The notes under the pieces: model-generated | Told to the model about the DNA's origin: nothing | What the model saw: only the letters and a program-made list of their open reading frames with translations | Databases searched by the model: none | Translations under genes and position numbers: made by a program | Part shown: positions 8,485-17,138 of the stretch, one piece after another | Layout: every line of letters starts with the position of its first letter | Numbering within the stretch: position 1 is the stretch's first letter | Assembly (NCBI RefSeq): GCF_041438805.1 | Contig: NZ_CP109190.1 | Location: 3,472,001 to 3,536,000 of the forward strand | Length of the DNA: 64,000 nucleotides | Reading direction: 5' to 3' | Source: Streptomyces sp. NBC_01707 | GTDB lineage: Bacteria > Actinomycetota > Actinomycetes > Streptomycetales > Streptomycetaceae

Positions 8485-8766
8485 TCAGCGGATGGCAAAT
8501 CCCTCGTAACCGCCGCGCGGGGTGTCCCAGATCTCAGTGACTCCGTCCACGCGGCCGGGTGTGTCGTCGGACCGCAGCCACTCCAGCAGACGGTGGCAAT
8601 TCTCACGTTGTCCTTCGGCGACCACCTGCACCCGACCGTCGTCGAGATTGAGGGCGAATCCGGTGAGACCCCCGATCTCCAAAGCATTTGCCCTGGTGAA
8701 CCAGCGGAACCCTACTTGCTGTACTCGGCCGCGTACCCAAGCAGTGAGTCGCACGTCTTCGTTCAT
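8485..8766 (-). CDS. acyP: Acylphosphatase
   Basis: This 93-residue protein has the normal length and fold pattern of acylphosphatases, which hydrolyse the carboxyl-phosphate bond of acyl phosphates in the cytoplasm. The signature [15 protein letters not shown] supplies the phosphate-binding loop and the catalytic arginine (Arg21), and the second motif, [15 protein letters not shown], supplies the catalytic asparagine (Asn40). It lies upstream of the coiled-coil gene and smc on the same strand, a neighbourhood I recall from other streptomycetes. It is divergent from the secreted CAP-domain gene. Confidence 0.93.
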   Translation of the reverse strand: MNEDVRLTAWVRGRVQQVGFRWFTRANALEIGGLTGFALNLDDGRVQVVAEGQRENCHRLLEWLRSDDTPGRVDGVTEIWDTPRGGYEGFAIR

Positions 8767-8911
8767 GCCAGAACGCTAACCGGCCAATTGCTCAACGGGC
8801 ACTTCGGCCCCATAGGCCATGGCGTACAGTCCCGTCGCAATAGCCTCACCTGTTCGGGTGAGGCATGTTGACGCCCGGAGTGGCGTCCAGATCGCCAGAA
8901 GGGGACAGCAG

Positions 8912-9868
8912 ATGGGCCGCCATCGACGCTCCGCCGCAGGTCCCGAAGCAGGTCCGGCCGCCGACCCGTACAAGGCCGCGGACACCCGCCGCCACCGGGG
9001 CGCCCGCCGCAGGAAGCGGTCCGCCATGCATCTGCGTACCGGACTGGTCGGCGTCTCCGCGGCCATGGCCGTCGGAGCCGTGGCCGTGGCCTCCGGACTG
9101 CTGCCGGGCGGCGCGGGCTACCACGTGAGCGGCGGCACGGCCGCCGACCAGGTCCGCGCGGACGGGGCACCGGACCTGCTGACGCAGGGCGGTTCCACCA
9201 CCGCGCCGGCCGACCGCGGCACGTCGTCGGCCTCGGCCAGCCGCGGTACGGGGCGTTCCCAGGGGCCCGAGGGGTCGGGCTCCCCCAGTTCCTCCGCGAC
9301 GCCGTCCACCTCGCCTTCGGAGAAGGCCGAGCAGACGAAGCAGGCGCAGAAGACCGAAGAGAGCGCCGCTCCCTCGGCGGCCGACAGGACCGGCGCCGCC
9401 CCGGCGACCAAGACCCCGACGGCCAAGGCCTCGGCGACGCCGAGGACGTCTTCCGCCGCTCCGACCCGCCCGGCCTCATCCCCACCTGCCGACACCTCCG
9501 CACAGGCGGCCGTGCTCGCCCTGGTCAACGAGGAGCGCGCGAAGGTCGGCTGCAGCCCGGTGACGGCCAGCGCCTCGCTCGCCTCGCTTGCCCAGGACTT
9601 CAGTGACGACATGGCGGCCCGCGGCTTCTTCAGCCACACCGACCCGGACGGCCAGACCCCCTGGGACCGTGCCACCAAGGCCGGCGTGACGGGGCTCGGC
9701 GGCGAGAACATCGCCCGCGGCCAGGCCGACGCACAGGCCGTGATGACGTCCTGGATGAACAGCGAAGGCCACCGAGCAAACATTCTCAACTGCGACTACA
9801 AGACACTCGGCGTCGGAGTCCACTACGGCTCCGGCGGCCCCTGGTGGACGCAGGACTTCGGCTTCTGA
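8912..9868 (+). CDS. Secreted/membrane-anchored CAP-domain (SCP/PR1-like) protein
   Basis: The 318-residue protein has a positively charged N-terminus, one hydrophobic segment (about residues 44-63), a Ser/Thr/Pro/Ala-rich linker (about 75-190) and a C-terminal CAP domain (about 195-318). CAP hallmarks are LVNEERAKVGC, FSHTDPDGQTPWDR, GGENIARGQ, SEGHRANILNCDYKTLGVGVHYG and the terminal WWTQDFG. The two cysteines in the domain probably form a disulphide. CAP proteins act outside the cell, and their bacterial roles are poorly defined. The start at 8912 has AGAAGGGGAC upstream and avoids an unlikely longer N-terminus. Confidence 0.88.
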   Translation: MGRHRRSAAGPEAGPAADPYKAADTRRHRGARRRKRSAMHLRTGLVGVSAAMAVGAVAVASGLLPGGAGYHVSGGTAADQVRADGAPDLLTQGGSTTAPADRGTSSASASRGTGRSQGPEGSGSPSSSATPSTSPSEKAEQTKQAQKTEESAAPSAADRTGAAPATKTPTAKASATPRTSSAAPTRPASSPPADTSAQAAVLALVNEERAKVGCSPVTASASLASLAQDFSDDMAARGFFSHTDPDGQTPWDRATKAGVTGLGGENIARGQADAQAVMTSWMNSEGHRANILNCDYKTLGVGVHYGSGGPWWTQDFGF

Positions 9869-9919
9869 GATTTCCGCAGGTCGGTGACCCATCAGCTTTC
9901 TCGGGCCGTCTCGGGGCCG

Positions 9920-10462
9920 TTATCGGCAACCGAGGCGGCCCGAACTGTGTCTACGGCCGACCGTGTACGGGGTCTCGCTCGACGGCATCAGATGCGCGTA
10001 GGTCCGCAGCGCGAAGCCGGAATCATGGTGGCCGAGACATTCACTGAGAGCCTTGATGCTCTCGCCTGCGTCGACAGCCAGGCCGAACACCTCACCTTGG
10101 TGAAGGCCGCAGCCAGCAGCGGGGTCCACCAGCGCCCGATACCGCTCAGGCATAGCCGCCCGCACTACCCTGACCCGATCGGCAGTCCTCGGCTTGACCT
10201 TGCGCGGGTCGAGTCGTGGAGCCTTCGCCGACCGTGCGCTGCACGTGTTGGCACGGATGAGTCGATCTTCCACCGCGGCCGTGAAAACCGTCGAGACGTG
10301 CGCGAAGATCCCGCGCCGGTTCGTGGTGGGCGTTGAGGGCTCCTCTCCCGACCACCATCGACCCAGGCAGAACCGAGCAGACGCGGCCCATGGCGCCCGG
10401 GCGTTCGTACAGTGGCGCGCTCCACCAGGCCGGTCAGCTGACCGCCGCCTTCTTGAAACCAA
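9920..10462 (-). pseudogene. Tyrosine-recombinase (phage/ICE integrase) remnant
   Basis: The frame encodes about 180 residues that match pieces of a typical actinomycete integrase. It has the core-binding part (VSTVFTAAVEDRLIRAN, APRLDPRKVKPRTADRV), the start of the catalytic domain (RYRALVDPAAGCGLHQGEVFGLAVD), then directly the C-terminal box GESIKALSECLGHHDSGF with the tyrosine motif LRTYAHLMPSSE. About 100 residues containing the box II HxLRH region are missing between LAVD and AGES. The first catalytic arginine (usually GLRQGE) is histidine. A GTCGAC at about 10069-10074 marks the apparent deletion joint. The protein cannot be an active recombinase. Its N-terminus is also degraded. Confidence 0.85.
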
Positions 10463-10489
10463 GTCGGCCGGCCAGGATCCGATTCAGCC

Positions 10490-10987
10490 TCACCGCGGGG
10501 TCAGGATGCAGAGCGGACGGCCTTCGTCGGGGTCACCGACGTAAGTCCAGAGCTTCAGTGTCTTGCCGTCTCGGAGGGCGTCGTAGCCGAAACTCACGCC
10601 ATCGGCTTTGAACGACATGTCGACGCTGGTCTGTCCCTTCCAGTCAGAGTCGCGCCAGGTGCCTGATCCCGACCTGGGTCCGTTCTTCAGGTCGTCGACA
10701 TCGAGGTCGAAAAAATTGCCGCAGACGTCATCGGCAGTGAACGTTCCGTCCGGCTTCAACTCCAGTGTGCCGCCATGGGTATCGGTCCACGTGGTCGCTG
10801 TCCGGGATCGGGGTAGCTCGGTCGGCTTACCGTCAGGGACTGGCGGGAAGGCCAGCCTGCCACATGCGACGAGGGCGAACGCGACGGGAACGAGGGCCAG
10901 GACTGCCCGGCTAAAACGCAACACACGCCACCCCAACACTTTCCGCGGGACGCACGAACGACTGCGGTTCGACCAGTCGTCGAGCAC
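10490..10987 (-). CDS. Putative secreted lipoprotein, unknown function
   Basis: The product has a hydrophobic N-terminal segment ending in a lipobox (FALVACG), so it is probably a lipid-anchored extracellular protein. The mature part (about 120 residues) contains a short beta-rich pattern, THGGTLELKPDGTFTADDVCGNFF then GSGTWRDSDW, resembling small lipocalin-like or META-like barrels. I do not recognise a named family with certainty. GTG codons at 10939 (149 residues) or 10924 (144 residues) would give a more normal signal peptide than the first GTG at 10987. It lies between the integrase remnant and the HxlR gene, in a segment that looks accessory. Confidence 0.7.
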   Translation of the reverse strand: MLDDWSNRSRSCVPRKVLGWRVLRFSRAVLALVPVAFALVACGRLAFPPVPDGKPTELPRSRTATTWTDTHGGTLELKPDGTFTADDVCGNFFDLDVDDLKNGPRSGSGTWRDSDWKGQTSVDMSFKADGVSFGYDALRDGKTLKLWTYVGDPDEGRPLCILTPR

Positions 10988-11358
10988 GTGCTCGTTATCC
11001 TGTCAGCATTTCTGAACGCGTTCAACTTCTTTGGTCAGGCTGGACACGTGAACGCGTGGCGCCACGGACGGTGCGGCCTGCCTCCCATGCGCAGGTCTGT
11101 GCGGTGCACCGGTGCCACAATCGCGCCGGATGAGGTCGGGACTCACGGGGAACTGCGGCTGCTGGCGGAGACGACGGCCGGCAGACGTCAAAGTCGGCAT
11201 CGCGCAGGTCAGACCTCATCTCGCTCACGACGGCCTCAGCGTGTGCGTCGACGAGTCGAGACGGCACGACAACTACCCATATCGGCAGTTGATTTGAACC
11301 ACTGTGACTGCGCCGGCCGCGCGCACGATCGGCCGCTCAGGAGGTGAACGCATGGCCA
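10988..11358. other. Gap of about 370 bases without a recognisable gene
   Basis: A minus-strand frame at 11022-11267 begins MPSRLVDAHAEAVVSEMRSD, which looks protein-like for about 28 residues and then loses character. It may be a gene fragment but cannot be supported. Base composition is slightly lower in GC than in the flanks. This and the integrase remnant suggest an old insertion site. Confidence 0.4.
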
Positions 11359-11407
11359 CTTACGTCCGCACAGCGCACTCCTGAAGTGAGCACTGTGCGG
11401 GCGTAAG
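11359..11407. promoter_or_regulatory. Palindromic HxlR-type operator over the promoter of the HxlR gene
   Basis: The arms CTTACGTCCGCACAG (11359-11373) and CTGTGCGGGCGTAAG (11393-11407) pair at 14 of 15 positions. An inner CACT/AGTG pair lies within. The right arm overlaps a -10 box TAAGCT (11404-11409), with CTGAAG (11381-11386) as a possible -35 at 17-bp spacing. The ATG follows six bases after the -10 box. Actinobacterial HxlR sites often have ACTTACG...CGTAAGT-type ends, so autoregulation is a reasonable inference. Confidence 0.7.
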
Positions 11408-11415
11408 CTGTTTTC

Positions 11416-11814
11416 ATGGACGAGAACACGCGTCGGGACGGCGCCGACAGCCTGCCGTTCGACGTGTTCTCCCGGCAGTGCCCCTCGCGCGGCACGCTGG
11501 AGCATGTCACCGGACGTTGGGGCAGTCTGACGCTCACCGCGCTCCACGATTCCGGTTCCCGCTTCAACGAGCTGCGGCGCAGGGTCGACGGGGTGAGCGA
11601 GAAGATGCTCTCCCAGACGCTTCACGCTCTGGAGCGGGACGGACTCGTCCACCGGGAGGCGCAGCCCACCAACCCGCCGCGTGTCGACTACGAGCTGACG
11701 CCATTGGGGCGCGAGGTCGCCGACCGGCTGCGCGGGCTGATCCAGCTCGTCGAGGGGCGGATGCCCGAGGTGCTGGACGCCCGCAACCGTTACGACGAGG
11801 CCCGCGAGAGCTGA
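11416..11814 (+). CDS. HxlR-family winged-helix transcriptional regulator
   Basis: The 132-residue protein has the HxlR layout: an N-terminal cysteine (Cys22, QCPSRGTLEHVTGRWGSL), the wing-helix core RFNELRRRVDGVSEKMLSQTLHALERDGLVHRE, and the closing YELTPLGREVADRL. HxlR dimers usually repress a divergent oxidoreductase gene and sense quinones, aldehydes or thiol stress through the conserved cysteine. No such target is divergent here, since the neighbour is a lipoprotein gene more than 400 bases away. The ATG at 11416 lies six bases after the -10 box, so the mRNA is probably leaderless. The operator next to it implies autorepression. Confidence 0.9.
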   Translation: MDENTRRDGADSLPFDVFSRQCPSRGTLEHVTGRWGSLTLTALHDSGSRFNELRRRVDGVSEKMLSQTLHALERDGLVHREAQPTNPPRVDYELTPLGREVADRLRGLIQLVEGRMPEVLDARNRYDEARES

Positions 11815-11845
11815 GAGGGCTCCGGCTTGATCGGCCGGACGTCGC

Positions 11846-12700
11846 TCAGAGCCGCGGCGGCCGCTGGCAGCGCGGGCAGAAGTAGCTGGAGCGGTTCATC
11901 CACGCACGGCGGCGCATCGGCGTACCGCAGCGGTGGCAGGGCTCGCCCTCGCGCCCGTAGGCGTCGAGCGACCGGTCGAAGTAGCCCGACTCGCCGTTCA
12001 CATTGACGTAGAGGCTGTCGAAGCTGGTGCCGCCCTGGTCCAGCGCCGCGGTCATCACGTCACGGACATGACCGAGCAGTTCGGCAGACCTGGGCCGGGT
12101 CAGCGTCGCGGTGGGCCGGTCGTAGTGCAGCTTCGTGCGCCAGAGTGCCTCGTCCGCGTAGATGTTGCCGACGCCGCTGATCAGCGACTGGTCGAGCAGC
12201 GCGCGCTTGACCGTCGTACGGCGCAGCCGCAGCGCGGTGTGGAACGCGGCGTCGTCGAACGCCGGGTCCAGTGGGTCGCGGGCGATGTGCGCGATGGTGT
12301 CGGGCAGCCCGTCGGCGGTGTTCTCGTGGAGCGACAGCCCGCCGAAGGTCCGCTGATCGACGAAGCGCAGCTCGGTGCCGAGGGTGTCGTCGAAGCGGAT
12401 CCGGATCCGCAGGTGCTTCTCGTCGGGTGCGTCCTGCGGCTGGACGAGCAGCTGGCCGCTCATGCCGAGGTGGCCGAGGAGCGACGAGGACGCCTCGTCC
12501 AGCGGCACCCAGAGGTACTTGCCGCGACGCATCGCCCTGCCGAAGCGGCTGCCGCCGAGCCGGGCCGCGAAGTCCGTGGACCCCGCGACGTGACGGCGGA
12601 CCGCGCGCGGGTGCAGGACCTCGACGTCGGCGACCGTGCGGCCGGATATCCAGCGATCGAGACCACGCCGTACGACTTCGACCTCGGGCAGCTCGGGCAC
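11846..12700 (-). CDS. mutM: Formamidopyrimidine-DNA glycosylase (MutM/Fpg)
   Basis: The 284-residue enzyme removes oxidised purines such as 8-oxoguanine and nicks the abasic site. The sequence shows the obligatory N-terminus PELPEVE, with catalytic Pro2 and Glu3 after removal of Met. Lys60 lies in MRRGKYLWV, the H2TH segment is around [16 protein letters not shown], and the C-terminal zinc finger is [10 protein letters not shown]...YFCPRCQ. Length and motifs are complete. It lies just downstream of rnc on the same strand, a pairing conserved in actinobacteria, and a good hairpin separates the two genes. Confidence 0.97.
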   Translation of the reverse strand: MPELPEVEVVRRGLDRWISGRTVADVEVLHPRAVRRHVAGSTDFAARLGGSRFGRAMRRGKYLWVPLDEASSSLLGHLGMSGQLLVQPQDAPDEKHLRIRIRFDDTLGTELRFVDQRTFGGLSLHENTADGLPDTIAHIARDPLDPAFDDAAFHTALRLRRTTVKRALLDQSLISGVGNIYADEALWRTKLHYDRPTATLTRPRSAELLGHVRDVMTAALDQGGTSFDSLYVNVNGESGYFDRSLDAYGREGEPCHRCGTPMRRRAWMNRSSYFCPRCQRPPRL

Positions 12701-12763
12701 GGTGCAACTCCTTCAGTTCCTTCGGAACAAGGTTACGTACCTGACTTTGATTCCGGACACGGA

Positions 12764-12793
12764 AAACCCCCCGGTGCACAGGGCACCGAGGGG
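12764..12793 (-). terminator. Rho-independent-type terminator after rnc
   Basis: On the minus strand CCCCTCGGTGC, loop, GCACCGGGGGG is followed by TTTTCC. It is a compact GC stem with a short U-run, just downstream of the rnc stop and upstream of mutM. Confidence 0.8.
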
Positions 12794-12801
12794 TCGACGC
12801 G

Positions 12802-13626
12802 TCAGGCCGGAGCGACGTCCGTGGACGGCGACGGGTCGGCAGGGGTGTCGGCGGCCCCTCCGTCGGCGGCGGCCTTGGCCGCAGCCTCCCGTTCCTCCGC
12901 GGCGGCGCTGATCTCGCGCCAGGCGGACTCGGCCGCCTGCTGCTCCGCTTCCTTCTTGCTACGGCCGGTGCCGGTGCCGTACGAGACACCACCGACGCGA
13001 GCAGCAGCAGTAAAGGTCTTCTCGTGGTCCGGGCCGGTCTCCGTGACGAGGTACTCGGGGACTCCGAGGCTCTCGCTCGCGGTGAGTTCCTGGAGGCTGG
13101 TCTTCCAGTCCAGGCCGGCGCCGAGGTTGGAGGACCTGTCGATCAGCGGGTCGAAGAGCCGGTGGACCAGCTCCGAGGCCGCACTGAGGCCCTGGTCGAG
13201 ATAGACCGCGCCGATCACCGCTTCAAGGGTGTCGGCGAGGATGGACGCCTTGTCCCTGCCGCCCGTGCCCTCTTCGCCCCGGCCGAGCCGGATGAAGGAG
13301 CCGAGTTCGAGGCCGCGGCCCACCTCAGCAAGTGCACGCGAGTTGACCACCGCGGCCCGCAACTTGGCCAGCTGGCCTTCGGGCAGGTCGGGGTGGGTGC
13401 GGTACAGCGTGTCCGTGACCACCAGGCCGAGCACCGAATCCCCGAGGAATTCGAGCCGCTCGTTGGTGGGCAGACCGCCGTTCTCGTATGCGTACGAGCG
13501 GTGGGTCAGCGCACGCACCAGAAGGGCGGACTCGAGGTGATACCCGAGCCGCCCTTCCAGAAGCGTGTGGGACGAGGCTGTGTTGACGTTGTCTGCCTGC
13601 TTCTTGGCGTGGGACAACTCAGACAT
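12802..13626 (-). CDS. rnc: Ribonuclease III (AbsB-type)
   Basis: The 274-residue protein is the double-strand-specific endoribonuclease that processes rRNA and mRNA. In S. coelicolor its homologue AbsB also controls antibiotic synthesis globally. The catalytic signature [18 protein letters not shown] (near residue 48) and the second acidic site [13 protein letters not shown] (near residue 127) are intact. The double-strand RNA-binding domain follows (about 170-240, with [10 protein letters not shown] and [16 protein letters not shown]). An Ala/Pro-rich tail closes the protein. The ATG at 13626 is chosen because GAGAGG lies just upstream. A GTG 12 bases earlier is possible. It follows rpmF closely. 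Confidence 0.96.
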   Translation of the reverse strand: MSELSHAKKQADNVNTASSHTLLEGRLGYHLESALLVRALTHRSYAYENGGLPTNERLEFLGDSVLGLVVTDTLYRTHPDLPEGQLAKLRAAVVNSRALAEVGRGLELGSFIRLGRGEEGTGGRDKASILADTLEAVIGAVYLDQGLSAASELVHRLFDPLIDRSSNLGAGLDWKTSLQELTASESLGVPEYLVTETGPDHEKTFTAAARVGGVSYGTGTGRSKKEAEQQAAESAWREISAAAEEREAAAKAAADGGAADTPADPSPSTDVAPA

Positions 13627-13645
13627 CGGGCCTCTCACCAGCCGC

Positions 13646-13819
13646 TCAGACCTCGAGGACCTGGCGCTTGTTGTACGTGCCGCAGCTCGGGCACGCGATG
13701 TGCTGCAGCTTCGGCTCCTGGCAACGCTCGCACGAAACCAGGGTGGGGACCGCAGCCTTCCACTGCGACCGGCGGTGGCGCGTGTTGCTGCGCGACATCT
13801 TCCGCTTCGGAACAGCCAC
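13646..13819 (-). CDS. rpmF: 50S ribosomal protein L32 (zinc-binding form)
   Basis: The 57-residue protein starts [17 protein letters not shown], the conserved L32 N-terminus. It carries CERCQ (Cys30, Cys33) and CPSCG (Cys43, Cys46), so it is the cysteine-containing, zinc-binding form rather than the zinc-independent paralogue. The GTG at 13819 has AGGAGAAG upstream. It overlaps the end region of the DUF177 gene (stop at 13822), giving the classic yceD-rpmF pair, and lies 19 bases upstream of rnc. Confidence 0.97.
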   Translation of the reverse strand: MAVPKRKMSRSNTRHRRSQWKAAVPTLVSCERCQEPKLQHIACPSCGTYNKRQVLEV

Positions 13820-13821
13820 GG

Positions 13822-14490
13822 CTACTTCTCCTGCTTCTCGTCGACGCCCGCTTCGGCGCCGCCCATGTTGTCCTTCTCGCCGTCCGAAACGGTCTCGGCG
13901 AGTCCTTGCAATGCCGCCCAACGAATGTCGACGGCATCGTGGTGGTGACCGGGGTTCTCGTCCAGCCTGATTCCGCATTCGGAACACAGACCGGCACAGG
14001 ACTCCCGGCACACCGGCTGCATCGGCAGTGCGAGCACCACCGCATCGCGCAGCACTGGCTCGAGGTCGAACAGGCCGTCCTCGATGAAGAGCCTGTCCTC
14101 GTCGTCCTCGGCGTCGTCGGCCGGTTCCGCTTTGACGCGGCCCCGGTCATCGGCGTCAGGGTACGAGAACATCTCCTGGAAATCCGCTGCGACCTCTTGG
14201 CGCAGCGGCTCCAGACACCTTACGCACTCCCCCTCGGCCGACGCACGGGCGGTGCCTGTGACAAGCACCCCTTCCATGACCGATTCGAGGCGGAGGTCCA
14301 GTTCCACCGGTGCGCCCTCCGGCACACCGATGACCCCGTCGATACCGAGGTCCCTGGGGGCGTCCACCGAGCGGGTCAGCCGCAGGAGGGCACCGGGACG
14401 CCGACCCAGCTCGTGCGTATCGAACACGAGAGGGTTTCGGTGGTCGAGGTGGCCGTTCAGGGCTTTTCCTGCTTTCGAAATCGTATGCAT
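13822..14490 (-). CDS. DUF177 / YceD-family protein (large ribosomal RNA accumulation protein)
   Basis: The family is defined by YceD, needed for normal 23S rRNA levels in E. coli and plants, and nearly always lies just upstream of rpmF, as here with only two bases between stop and start. The protein carries two cysteine groups, ECVRCLEP and [18 protein letters not shown], that probably bind zinc, and an acidic middle section ([21 protein letters not shown]). The start is uncertain. ATG at 14490 gives 222 residues, but the conserved part begins at [15 protein letters not shown], and a CTG at 14460 with AGGA upstream (212 residues) is plausible. Confidence 0.88.
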   Translation of the reverse strand: MHTISKAGKALNGHLDHRNPLVFDTHELGRRPGALLRLTRSVDAPRDLGIDGVIGVPEGAPVELDLRLESVMEGVLVTGTARASAEGECVRCLEPLRQEVAADFQEMFSYPDADDRGRVKAEPADDAEDDEDRLFIEDGLFDLEPVLRDAVVLALPMQPVCRESCAGLCSECGIRLDENPGHHHDAVDIRWAALQGLAETVSDGEKDNMGGAEAGVDEKQEK

Positions 14491-14644
14491 GGCGCATCGC
14501 GCACCGTGGGAGGGGCCGACCGGTTCGGAGTCGAAGCGGGCAGCCTGGATCGCAGTCATACGCGCGACCGAAGAACCAGGATACTGGACGCGTCACCCTG
14601 CTCCCAATCGGGTCCGATTCCGGACCCGAACCGGGCGGAATCGG

Positions 14645-15763
14645 TCAGCGCTCCTGCTCGTACCGGCGGAGCTGGTCGAGGTCGATCATGCTGGTGTCGA
14701 ACAGGCTGGTCTCGTCGAGGGCGCTCTCGCCCTGCTGGTGAAGCCCCTGCTGCGGGAGGGGCTGGTGTTGCCAGCTGTCGTACCCCTGTGTCTGGCCCTG
14801 GTCGTAGCCCTGCGTCTGGCCCTGGTCGTAGCCCTGAGCCTGCAGCTGCGCGTGCCCCTGGTCGTAGCCCTGCTGCTGATAGGCGGCGTACGGGTCGGGC
14901 TGCTGCTGATAGCCGTACATGTCCTGCTGGGGCTGCTCCTGGTACGCGTACGTCTCCGCGTAGCTCGGCTGCGCCTGCGCCGGGAAGTGCGGCTGGACCT
15001 GCTGGGGCACCGGCTGCGGCTCCGGGGTGGCGAGTTCGGCGAGACCGGCCCAGTGGTCCTCGTCGCTGGTGTGGCCCTGGCTGCCCGCGGCGTCCTGGGC
15101 TGCCATGTGCGCGCCGAGCTCGTCGGTGGCGACCCGGCCGTGCAGCTTCTGCCGGCCGCGGCCGACCGCCTCCAGGGTCTTGGCCAGCACGGCCTCGAAG
15201 GCGCCGAGCTTGGTGTCGACGTATTCGTCGGCGCGGCGCTGCAGCGTTGCCGGGTCGGTGCTGCGCTCCGGGGCCTCGGCGAAGTCCGGGTCCTCGTACC
15301 CCTGCTCGTCGAAGGCCTGGCCGCGGCCGAGGAGCTTCTCGCGGCCACGGTCGACGGAGCCGATCGTCTTGGTGAGGACGACCTCGAAGTTGGCGAGCTT
15401 GCTGTCGACGTACTCGTCGGCCTCGGCGCGGACCTCGTCGGCCTCCCGGCGGGCCTCGTCGAGGATGCGGTCCGCCTCGGACTGGGACTGCCGGGCGATC
15501 TCGGTGTCGGAGATCAGTGAGCCGCGCTGGGCGTGGGCGGACTCGATGATCCGCTCGGCCTCCTGGCGGGCCTGCTCGACCAGCTGCTCCCGGCCGCCGA
15601 GGAGCTCCTGGGCGTGGGCGAGCGAGCCGGGGAGGGCCTCACGTACCTCTTCGAGCATCGCGAGCAGGTCGGCGCGGTTGACCACGCACGACGCCGACAT
15701 GGGCATGGACCGGGCGTTCCCGACCGCTTCGACGATCTCGTCGAGCTTCTTCTGCACGTCCAC
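14645..15763 (-). CDS. DivIVA-like coiled-coil protein, SepIVA-type septation factor candidate
   Basis: The 372-residue protein begins MDVQKKLDEIVEAVGNARSM. A long Glu/Arg/Ala coiled coil follows (about residues 45-215), with two copies of a unit around ADEYVDSKLANFEVVLTKT and ADEYVDTKLGAFEAVLAKT, each followed by a GRGR-K-L motif. A Gln/Tyr-rich tail (about 245-340) contains GYDQGQTQ repeats and ends with a conserved acidic stretch, LFDTSMIDLDQLRRYEQE. In mycobacteria the gene between DUF177/rnc and the downstream block encodes the DivIVA-like septation factor SepIVA, and this gene occupies the equivalent place. Databases often label it ATP synthase subunit B-like because of the coiled coil, which is probably misleading. 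Confidence 0.75.
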   Translation of the reverse strand: MDVQKKLDEIVEAVGNARSMPMSASCVVNRADLLAMLEEVREALPGSLAHAQELLGGREQLVEQARQEAERIIESAHAQRGSLISDTEIARQSQSEADRILDEARREADEVRAEADEYVDSKLANFEVVLTKTIGSVDRGREKLLGRGQAFDEQGYEDPDFAEAPERSTDPATLQRRADEYVDTKLGAFEAVLAKTLEAVGRGRQKLHGRVATDELGAHMAAQDAAGSQGHTSDEDHWAGLAELATPEPQPVPQQVQPHFPAQAQPSYAETYAYQEQPQQDMYGYQQQPDPYAAYQQQGYDQGHAQLQAQGYDQGQTQGYDQGQTQGYDSWQHQPLPQQGLHQQGESALDETSLFDTSMIDLDQLRRYEQER

Positions 15764-15861
15764 CGTGTGCTCGCCACTCTCTACTGCTGATTGGAGACGG
15801 ACGGGACGACTGTACGGCCAGTCGGCGCCCGTCCGACACCTGGTGACGGGCTGTCAGTGGT

Positions 15862-16371
15862 TCACTCCTGGGCGAGCCGGTCCACGAGGGCCCGGTGGAC
15901 CAGCGGCGGCAGCAGGTGGGAGACGTCGCCACCCCAGGTCGCGACCTCCTTGACCAGGGAGGACGACAGGAAGCTGTAGGTGGGGTTGGTCGGCACGAAG
16001 AGCGTTTCGACGCCGGAGAGGCCGTTGTTCATCTGGGCCATCTGCAGCTCGTAGTCGAAGTCGCTGACGGCCCGCAGGCCCTTCACGATGGCCGGGATGT
16101 CGCGCTGCTTGCAGAAGTCGACCAGGAGGCCGTGGAAGGACTCGACCTGGACGTTGCCGAAGTCGGCGGTGACCTGGCGGATCAGCTCGATCCGCTCGTC
16201 GACCGTGAACAGGCCCTTCTTGGACTGATTGATCATCACCGCGACGTGTACGACGTCGTACAGCTTCGAGGCGCGGCCAATGATGTCGAGGTGTCCATTG
16301 GTGATGGGGTCGAACGACCCCGGACAGACGGCGCGGCGCAACTTGAGTCCCTCGCTCTCCGGTGCGGTCAT
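15862..16371 (-). CDS. coaD: Phosphopantetheine adenylyltransferase
   Basis: The 169-residue enzyme makes dephospho-CoA from 4'-phosphopantetheine and ATP, the fourth step of CoA synthesis. It shows the nucleotidyltransferase loop [16 protein letters not shown] (TxGH-type, His19), the middle motif [18 protein letters not shown], and the C-terminal [22 protein letters not shown]. The ATG at 16371 shares bases with the rsmD stop (ATGA), so the two are translationally coupled, the usual rsmD-coaD arrangement. Confidence 0.96.
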   Translation of the reverse strand: MTAPESEGLKLRRAVCPGSFDPITNGHLDIIGRASKLYDVVHVAVMINQSKKGLFTVDERIELIRQVTADFGNVQVESFHGLLVDFCKQRDIPAIVKGLRAVSDFDYELQMAQMNNGLSGVETLFVPTNPTYSFLSSSLVKEVATWGGDVSHLLPPLVHRALVDRLAQE

Positions 16372-16952
16372 CGTGCGTCTTCGCACGTAGAGGCGGCGCG
16401 ACCGTACCAAAGCGTTCCCTCGCCGTAGCGACGGGCCCGCAGTGGCTCGAATCCCTTGGGCCAGTTGAATTCTCCGCCTCTGGTGCTCCGTTCCACGGTG
16501 ACGAGGGCATCGTCCGTGAGCCAGCCCTGGGCACGGAGTGTGAGCAGTATCTCGCCAAGATCGTCGTCGGTGACGACGTACGGCGGATCCAGGAAGACCA
16601 CGTCGTACGGGTCCGCGGGCGCCGGCCCTGTCACGATCTGTTCGGCTTTGCCGGTACGGACCTCGGCGCCGGGCAGGCCGAGCGTACGGACGTTGTCCCG
16701 GACCGTGCGGGCGGCCTTGGTGTCCGCCTCGACGAGCAGGGCGTGGACCGCTCCGCGGGAGAGCGCTTCGAGGCCGACGGCGCCGGAGCCCGCGTACAGA
16801 TCCGCGATACGGATGCCCTCCAGGGTGCCGAGGAGCGCCTCCCAGGTGGAGAAGAGGCCCTCGCGCGCGCGGTCGGAAGTGGGGCGGGTGCCGGTGCCGG
16901 GCGGGACGGCCAGGCGGCGTCCGCCGGCCGAGCCGGCGATCACGCGGGTCAT
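16368..16952 (-). CDS. rsmD: 16S rRNA (guanine966-N2)-methyltransferase
   Basis: The 194-residue protein is the RsmD methyltransferase. It begins [21 protein letters not shown], carries [13 protein letters not shown], the SAM-binding motif [19 protein letters not shown], and the catalytic VVFLDPPY (DPPY motif). It methylates G966 of 16S rRNA during small-subunit assembly. It overlaps coaD by four bases and lies downstream of recG on the same strand. Confidence 0.94.
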   Translation of the reverse strand: MTRVIAGSAGGRRLAVPPGTGTRPTSDRAREGLFSTWEALLGTLEGIRIADLYAGSGAVGLEALSRGAVHALLVEADTKAARTVRDNVRTLGLPGAEVRTGKAEQIVTGPAPADPYDVVFLDPPYVVTDDDLGEILLTLRAQGWLTDDALVTVERSTRGGEFNWPKGFEPLRARRYGEGTLWYGRAASTCEDAR

Positions 16953-17138
16953 GGGTGTCTGAATCCTCGGGTCGGGGTGGCCCGCCGGGGTGGGGCGGGC
17001 GCCGTGCGTCCCACGATATGGCTTCGGTCCCGTTCGGGCCCGGGGGCCCCGGCGAACACCTGGGTCTCCCCCGTCCTCAGCCGTTGACGTCCGTCCTGTG
17101 CCCGGCTGCCGATTCCCCCCTGCGTTCAGCCCTTGCTC

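Noticed and set aside
9785..11840. A complete mobile element with attachment sites
   Set aside because: Only an inactive integrase fragment is present. No excisionase, no direct repeats of the expected length and no tRNA gene at the edge were seen.
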